Below are positions 58,761 to 64,000 of a stretch of DNA of 64,000 bases, one piece after another. The stretch comes from UMGS1601 sp964617585 (GTDB lineage Bacteria; Bacillota; Clostridia; Oscillospirales; Ruminococcaceae), in assembly GCA_964617585.1 (NCBI GenBank), contig CAZTXS010000002.1, positions 1 to 64,000 of the forward strand, in the 5' to 3' direction. The position numbers and the translations under genes were made by a program. Within the stretch, counting starts at the first letter, position 1, and the number at the start of each line of letters is the position of its first letter. Below the pieces are notes generated by a model, which saw only the letters and a program-made list of their open reading frames with translations, had not been told where the DNA came from and did not search any database.

Positions 58761-60878
58761 TTATTTATTTTTTACTGTTTTCTTTACGGACCATTTTCCG
58801 TATCGTTTCTTACCCTTTATAGTCTTATATGCCCGAACTCTGTACTTCGCAGATTTATTCTTCGCAAGGCTGAATTTATATTTATTCTTACTCTTGCCCT
58901 TTAAGGTTTTAACGGTCTTCCACTTCTTTGTGACAGCGTCATACTTCTGAACCTCATAGCCTGCGGCTCCTGTAATCTTACTCCACGTCAGCGTTCCTTT
59001 TTTGCCCTTAAACGTTGCTTTAAGGGAGCTGACCTTTGAAGGAAGAGTGGACATACTGTACGATGAGCTTTTAGCTCCCAGCCATTTAACGCCGTTAGCT
59101 GTTTTATATGCTCTTACAATGAACTTATATGTAGTTCCCGATTTAAGTCCTTTAACGGTAGCGCTGTTTTTGCTTTTTCCCGAAACAGTCTTACACAAAA
59201 CATATTTTTTCTTAGCTTTGTTATAATAGAATATCTGATAGCCCGAACCCCTGTCAAGCTTATTCCATGTCAGCTTTATAGAAGTAGCCGCAGTTTTTGT
59301 ATATTTAAGTCCGCTTACCTTTTTGGGAATAACCGCAGTCTTTAAAGACGATGAATTAAGAAGAGATACTATTGTTCCATCGTCTTCTTTTGAATACCCT
59401 TGAACAATAAATTTATAGCAGGTTCCGTATTCAAGATTGGTTATCTTAGCAGTAACCGTACTGTTTTTGGAAATTGTTTTAATAACCTCCCATTTTTTCT
59501 CCTTATCATTATACATTTTTATATAATAGCCGTCGGCAAGATTAAGCTTATTCCATTTTATAGTAACAGAGCTTGTGGTTGATTTTGTCTGCGTTAAACC
59601 GATAACCTTAGTAATAGGCGACTGATATGTAACAACTGAAGAATACGAGCCGTATATTCGCTGAGTTCCGATAAGCTTAAACGCTCTTACCTTATACTGA
59701 TATTCTTTATTGGAAGCCAGATTGCTTACAACCATAGTGTTTGATTTAGTTGTACCCAGTGAAACCCATTTCTCTGTAGAATCGTCATAAACCTTGACCT
59801 GATATTTATAAGCTCCTGCCGCACGATTCCATGAAAGATAGAATTCTGTGGGATCATCATTGGTGCTGTCGTTAGCCTTCAATCCCTCAACTTTATGAGG
59901 CTTTGAAAGATAATATTTATTAATATCGACGCTTCCCTTTATTCCGTTTACCGAACCCTTTGAGGAATACTGCCACATACTGAATTCATTTGCATATGTA
60001 GTGCTGGTTGCATAATGCGCAAGCCATATAGCGTACTTCTGCGCCAGCGTTTTGCCGTTTATTTCTGTTTCAAGCCATGATTTGTTCGCATAAACGCCTC
60101 CCGTGTAGCCCTTGCTCTGAATTCTGTTTGCAAAGGCCTTGCATATATTAGTTTTTGAAGCCTTTGAAAGATTTGCAGAATCAAGCCTTCCGTTAGCGTC
60201 GGCATATTCAATGTCTATATAAATCGGCAGCGTAATATTATAACCTTTTACTGAGTTTATGCAAAAGTCTGCCTCCTGCCTTGCTTCAGTTGCCGTTATT
60301 GCCTGAGTGTAAAAATATACACCGACCTGAAGTCCTGCCGCCAATGCGCCCTCGATATTCTGAGTGAAATACGAATCTGCTACTATCTTTCCGTTTCCCC
60401 AGCCTCGGTAACCGCATCTGATTATCGCATATGAAACTCCTGCAGCCTTAACCTTACTCCAGTCGATAGCAGTGGAATACGCCTGATACATAGAAACGTC
60501 TATTCCGTCAATAACGTCCAGACCTGCCAATGCATCGGGAGTCGTCGGCTCGGTCACTCCGAAAGCCTTTGAAGAATAAGCGGCAACCGAATCCTCCATA
60601 TACTTCTTATAAAGCGGATCATTGCTTGCAGTTTCTTCTTCCGACAATTCATCGCTCTGCAAAATTTCAAGTCCTTCAGTATAATCCACATTTATGTCAT
60701 CGCCGTCGTCATCGGCGTCATAATCTGTCAAATTCTCGTCGTCAGCGCATATTAACACATCTGAATTATCTGAAGAATCTGAAATTTTTAAAACGTCTGC
60801 TGAATATCCTATGAATGACTGTACCAAAACAGCGCATGACAGAAAAGCTGCTATACCTGTCTTGACTAATTTGTTCAT
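58761..60878 (-). CDS. Secreted GH25 lysozyme with fibronectin-III-like repeats
   Basis: 705 residues. Signal peptide (1-27), an Asp/Glu-rich segment (35-95), then a GH25 domain (about 120-330) with DGIDVSMYQ, YFYTQAI and the catalytic acids in IYIDIEYAD. Four fibronectin-III-like repeats follow (about 335-705), each with a conserved W and KYQVKVYDD / YKFIVRAYK type strands; the last becomes very Lys-rich, consistent with wall binding. It cleaves peptidoglycan MurNAc-GlcNAc bonds. No sortase motif, so retention is by the repeats. Confidence 0.9.
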   Translation of the reverse strand: MNKLVKTGIAAFLSCAVLVQSFIGYSADVLKISDSSDNSDVLICADDENLTDYDADDDGDDINVDYTEGLEILQSDELSEEETASNDPLYKKYMEDSVAAYSSKAFGVTEPTTPDALAGLDVIDGIDVSMYQAYSTAIDWSKVKAAGVSYAIIRCGYRGWGNGKIVADSYFTQNIEGALAAGLQVGVYFYTQAITATEARQEADFCINSVKGYNITLPIYIDIEYADANGRLDSANLSKASKTNICKAFANRIQSKGYTGGVYANKSWLETEINGKTLAQKYAIWLAHYATSTTYANEFSMWQYSSKGSVNGIKGSVDINKYYLSKPHKVEGLKANDSTNDDPTEFYLSWNRAAGAYKYQVKVYDDSTEKWVSLGTTKSNTMVVSNLASNKEYQYKVRAFKLIGTQRIYGSYSSVVTYQSPITKVIGLTQTKSTTSSVTIKWNKLNLADGYYIKMYNDKEKKWEVIKTISKNSTVTAKITNLEYGTCYKFIVQGYSKEDDGTIVSLLNSSSLKTAVIPKKVSGLKYTKTAATSIKLTWNKLDRGSGYQIFYYNKAKKKYVLCKTVSGKSKNSATVKGLKSGTTYKFIVRAYKTANGVKWLGAKSSSYSMSTLPSKVSSLKATFKGKKGTLTWSKITGAAGYEVQKYDAVTKKWKTVKTLKGKSKNKYKFSLAKNKSAKYRVRAYKTIKGKKRYGKWSVKKTVKNK

Positions 60879-61013
60879 TGTTTTCCCCTCCGTTTAATTT
60901 CTTATATAACAACCTTAACATAAAACCTTGCTTTTTGTCAAATTATTATAGGTTCAATTTCCATGAAATATATGGAAAATAATCAAAAGATTTTTACCTT
61001 GAGAAAATGAAAA

Positions 61014-61042
61014 AATTCTTCTCCATTGTAAAGAGAAGAATT
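61014..61042 (-). terminator. Intrinsic terminator of the activase-related operon
   Basis: AATTCTTCTC/GAGAAGAATT, a 10-bp perfect stem with TTTTTT on the minus strand. Confidence 0.85.
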
Positions 61043-61049
61043 TATAATT

Positions 61050-62285
61050 TTAGTCTGCCGCGTTGGCAAGCATAAGCTTTATTCTGTTTTCCTGATTAAC
61101 CTTCGTCGCTCCGGGGTCGTAGTCGATAGCCACGATATTAGCGTCGGGATAAGCGTTCTTGATAACCCTTGACATACCCTTTGCCACAATGTGATTTGGC
61201 AGGCATCCGAACGGCTGAGTGCAGATTATGTTTTTTGTTCCCGACTCTGCCAAAGCCGCCATTTCAGCGGTTATAAGCCAGCCCTCGCCCATTTTTACAC
61301 CCTGATTAATATACTTGTCTGCATAGCGTCTTAGAAGTTCAAAATCGTGAGGCGGAGCAAACTCGCCGTGTTCTTTCATAACCCGAATCTGCTGTTTCTG
61401 AAACTTATAAAGCACATCGTAACCTATTCCGAACAGCATGGTTTTTTTCGTTTTCGTATCGTAAAGCTTTGCGTCGTTTATTGCGTCGGAAGCGCAATAA
61501 AGTATAAAATCAAGCAATCCGGGAATATTCGGTTCGCAGCCCTCTTCAATCAAAAAGTCGCAAAGATGATTATTTGCCAAAGGCGAATATTTCACATAAA
61601 TTTCACCTACTATGCCCACTCTCGGCTTCTTTTTGGCGGTTCTTTTAATACTTGAAAAATCGTCTAAAATTCTCTTATATATTTTTTTTGTATTGAAATA
61701 TTTATTTTTGTGAAACAAAACCGCAAGCTTTCTCTGCCAGTTTCTAAGAACCCTGTCGGAGCTTCCCTTGTGAATCTCATAGGGCTTGCACTGATAATAC
61801 AGCGACATAAGCATATCGCCGTACATAACCGCATAAATAAGCTTTAACGCTATTATCGGCGTAATCTTAAACGCCGAATTTTTTTCAAGTCCCGAGAAAT
61901 TAAGCGATATTACCGGAACCTGCGGAAACTCTGCGGAAAGAGATTTGCGCAAAAGATGCAGATAGTTTGACGCTCTGCAGCCACCTCCCGTTTGGGAAAT
62001 CAAGAGAGCCGTCTTGTTTACGTCATATTTTCCGCTTTTAAGAGCGTCCATAAACTGACCTATTACCAGAAGAGCCGGATAGCAGGTATCGTTGTGAACA
62101 TTTTTCAATCCCTCGTCGATAACCGATCTGGTAGAGGTCTGCAAAAGCTCCATATTATATCCGTACTCACGCAGAATTTCGATTATAAGCTTAAAGTGGA
62201 TAGGAAGCATATCGGGTACGAGAATCGTATATTCCTTCTTCATATCCTCCGTAAAAACAGTCTGATTAACTCTTTCTGAAGCCAT
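61050..62285 (-). CDS. 2-hydroxyacyl-CoA dehydratase-activase-related protein, C-terminal portion as its own gene
   Basis: 411 residues, matching the C-terminal part (DUF2229-like / HgdB-like fold) of the very large activase proteins of clostridia: QTGGGCRASNYLHLLRKSL, GIVGEIYVKYSPLANNHL, QPFGCLPNHIVAKG and IDYDPGATKVNQENR. Conserved cysteines (DTCYPA, GGGCRA, PFGCLP) suggest an Fe-S cluster. In many relatives this is fused to the gene upstream; here a stop, 59 bp and a new ATG separate them. Substrate unknown. Confidence 0.8.
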   Translation of the reverse strand: MASERVNQTVFTEDMKKEYTILVPDMLPIHFKLIIEILREYGYNMELLQTSTRSVIDEGLKNVHNDTCYPALLVIGQFMDALKSGKYDVNKTALLISQTGGGCRASNYLHLLRKSLSAEFPQVPVISLNFSGLEKNSAFKITPIIALKLIYAVMYGDMLMSLYYQCKPYEIHKGSSDRVLRNWQRKLAVLFHKNKYFNTKKIYKRILDDFSSIKRTAKKKPRVGIVGEIYVKYSPLANNHLCDFLIEEGCEPNIPGLLDFILYCASDAINDAKLYDTKTKKTMLFGIGYDVLYKFQKQQIRVMKEHGEFAPPHDFELLRRYADKYINQGVKMGEGWLITAEMAALAESGTKNIICTQPFGCLPNHIVAKGMSRVIKNAYPDANIVAIDYDPGATKVNQENRIKLMLANAAD

Positions 62286-62344
62286 TTAACTTCTCCTCTC
62301 AATGATTTACGGTCTTTTAAATATTTATCCGAAAAGCCTGAAGC

Positions 62345-64000
62345 CTATGCTTCAAACTTACCCTCTTTTTCTTCTAAAGAAGCCACAAGACTTCTCATTC
62401 TTATTTTTGCCGCACCCAGGTTGTTTATCTCGTCGATTTTAAGCTGAGTATACAGCTTTCCTTTTTCCTCGAGAATAGCCCTGACCTCATCGGTCGTCAC
62501 AGCGTCGATTCCGCAACCGAACGAAACAAGCTGAACGAGCTGCATATCAGGCTGAGTTGTCACATACTCTGCCGCCCGGTAAAGCCTTGAATGATAAGTC
62601 CATTGGTTTAAAACGTCAAGCGGCGGAACGTCTATCAGGCTTGATACGCTGTCCTCAGTGACAACGGCAAGACCCAGCGATGTAATAAGCTTGTGTATTC
62701 CGTGGTTTATCTCAGGATCTATGTGGTAAGGACGTCCTGCAAGAACAATTATCTTCTGTCCCTTTGAACGGGCTTGAGCTATAATCTCTCTAGCCTTTGT
62801 TTCTATGCTTCTTCTGAAACGAACCTCGTTTGAATAAGCCTTATCGAGAACATCATATACCATAGATCTTGTAATATTATACTTTTTCAAAGCTCTTGAA
62901 ATTGCTTTAGCCGTATGATTCTTTTTATTTATATCTATATAAGGAGATAAAAAGTTATCATCGTTAAGCCGAGGCATATTTGCCTTTAAAAGCTCCGGAT
63001 AATAAGCTACAACCGGGCAGTTGTAATGATTATCGCTTCCTCCCTCGTCAACATTATAGCTCATACACGGATAGAAAATGAAGTCAACTCCCTTTTCAAA
63101 AAGGCTTTCAATATGACCGTGAGCAAGCTTGGCAGGATAGCAAACAGTATCGGAAGGTATAGTCTGCTGTCCTTTGTAATAGGTATCCCTTGTAGATTTC
63201 TCTGAGAGAATTACCTCAAAACCAAGCGATGTAAACACAGTATGGAAGAAAGGAAGCAGATCATAAAAGCTCAGAGCCAAAGGTATTCCGACCTTAGCTA
63301 TCGGGTTCTCAGGCTTTATATTTTCATATTCTCTTATCACGCCGTACTTATACTCAAACATATTAAGCGGCATATCCGCAGTCTTTATTCCGGCGCCCTT
63401 TTCACACCTGTTTCCTGAAATAAACCTATGTCCGTCGCTGAACCTGATAATCGTCAGATTACAGTTTGCTCCGCATCCTCCGCACTGAGCCGAGGTTTGT
63501 TTATATGAGAAGTTTTCTATTTCGCTTTCGGAAATCAAATCAGATTTTTCCTTTTTGTCGGACTTTGCCTTTTCCTTTGCATATAAAGCGCAGCCGAAAG
63601 CTCCCATAAGTCCGGCGATGGCAGGACGAGTAACGTTCCTGCCCATTTCAAGCTCAAACGACCGTAAAACTGCGTCGTTTAAGAAAGTTCCGCCCTGAAC
63701 AACTATATTTTTTCCAAGCTCCTCAGGCGATTTAGCCCGTATAACCTTATAAATAGCGTTTTTGATAATGGACGAAGAAAGTCCCGCTGAAATATCCTCA
63801 ACGCTTGCTCCGTCCTTTTGAGCCTGTTTAACCGAGCTGTTCATAAATACTGTGCATCTTGAACCTAGCTCAACAGGAGCTTTCGCAAAAAGACCTAAGT
63901 TCGCAAAGTCGGCGATTTCATATCCCATTGCCTGGGCAAAGGTCTGTATAAACGAGCCGCATCCCGAAGAACAGGCTTCATTCAGCATAATGCTGTCAAT
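62345..64000 (-). CDS. Acyl-CoA dehydratase activase-type protein (N-terminal part beyond window)
   Basis: 552 codons are in the window and the frame stays open to its end, so the protein is longer. The visible N-terminus is the end of a BcrAD/HgdC-type ASKHA ATPase domain (NEACSSGCGSFIQTFA holds the bridging cysteines; VVQGGTFLNDAVLR). Next is a cysteine cluster (CGGCGANCNL) and a dehydratase-like region (SDTVCYPAKLAHGH, FYPCMSYN, AGRPYHIDPEINHG, SFGCGIDAVTTDEV). Such proteins power low-potential electron transfer with ATP. It may form one functional unit with the following gene. Confidence 0.82.
   Translation of the reverse strand: MDSIMLNEACSSGCGSFIQTFAQAMGYEIADFANLGLFAKAPVELGSRCTVFMNSSVKQAQKDGASVEDISAGLSSSIIKNAIYKVIRAKSPEELGKNIVVQGGTFLNDAVLRSFELEMGRNVTRPAIAGLMGAFGCALYAKEKAKSDKKEKSDLISESEIENFSYKQTSAQCGGCGANCNLTIIRFSDGHRFISGNRCEKGAGIKTADMPLNMFEYKYGVIREYENIKPENPIAKVGIPLALSFYDLLPFFHTVFTSLGFEVILSEKSTRDTYYKGQQTIPSDTVCYPAKLAHGHIESLFEKGVDFIFYPCMSYNVDEGGSDNHYNCPVVAYYPELLKANMPRLNDDNFLSPYIDINKKNHTAKAISRALKKYNITRSMVYDVLDKAYSNEVRFRRSIETKAREIIAQARSKGQKIIVLAGRPYHIDPEINHGIHKLITSLGLAVVTEDSVSSLIDVPPLDVLNQWTYHSRLYRAAEYVTTQPDMQLVQLVSFGCGIDAVTTDEVRAILEEKGKLYTQLKIDEINNLGAAKIRMRSLVASLEEKEGKFEA

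Overview
The window reads as chromosome of an anaerobic, spore-forming, low-GC Firmicute, most likely a Ruminococcus-like member of the Oscillospiraceae. The support is sporulation regulators (spoIIAA-spoIIAB-sigF, sigK, a SpoIIQ-like LytM protein), strictly anaerobic metabolism (pyruvate formate-lyase, [FeFe]-hydrogenase maturases HydE/F/G, reverse rubrerythrin plus flavodiiron protein, 2-hydroxyacyl-CoA dehydratase-type activases), and secreted proteins with NPDTx-like or transmembrane C-terminal anchors. No rRNA, tRNA, CRISPR array or insertion sequence was recognised.

Layout. 1-2071: end of a secreted-protein gene, then a small XRE / ImmR-ImmA-like control module whose divergent promoters are both perfect sigma-A matches. 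2378-3781: orphan sugar-binding lipoprotein. 4220-9030: housekeeping genes (rnhA, nifS-nifU with a shrunken mnmA relic, rsmD-coaD, a coiled-coil protein). 9113-16143: minus-strand phage head module (small and large terminase, portal, protease, capsid, connector, neck and hub-like genes) without integrase, tape measure, sheath or lysis genes. 16526-18334: reverse rubrerythrin and flavodiiron protein. 18553-23226: MacB-like ABC exporter and KtrAB potassium uptake. 23529-24291: HU and a Lys/Ala-rich DUF6465 protein. 24485-32992: GH13 enzyme, zinc-ribbon membrane protein, SpoIIQ-like protein, SigK, Dtd, AcpS, NnrD/E and a lipoprotein. 33080-36504: three anchored surface proteins. 36759-39413: a P-type-ATPase-like membrane protein that has lost its catalytic motifs. 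39643-46546: rlmB, ogg, argS, a DUF1934 protein, murI, ddl. 47365-50879: a pyruvate formate-lyase locus whose glycyl-radical domain is a separate gene. 51021-55075: hydF, hydG, hydE and a TM1266-type regulator behind a structured, terminator-ended leader. 55318-56945: spoIIA operon. 57076-60878: sulfotransferase-like protein and a GH25 lysozyme with fibronectin-like repeats. 61050-64000: two-gene activase/dehydratase-related pair running off the end.

Threaded through the window is one family of short repeats of about 140 bp: eleven larger copies and four 24-27 bp end fragments, in both orientations, almost always between genes. Each full copy can fold as three or four hairpins closed by a GGCAAG/CTTGCC stem. 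Shorter copies lack exactly one hairpin, which suggests a modular nucleic-acid structure.

Observations most worth following are the three-piece pyruvate formate-lyase, the riboswitch-like leader of the hydrogenase-maturation operon, the repeat family, the catalytically dead P-type ATPase homologue, and the tail-less phage head cluster. Starts were moved from the longest open frame where a ribosome-binding site or family alignment argued for it; each case is noted.
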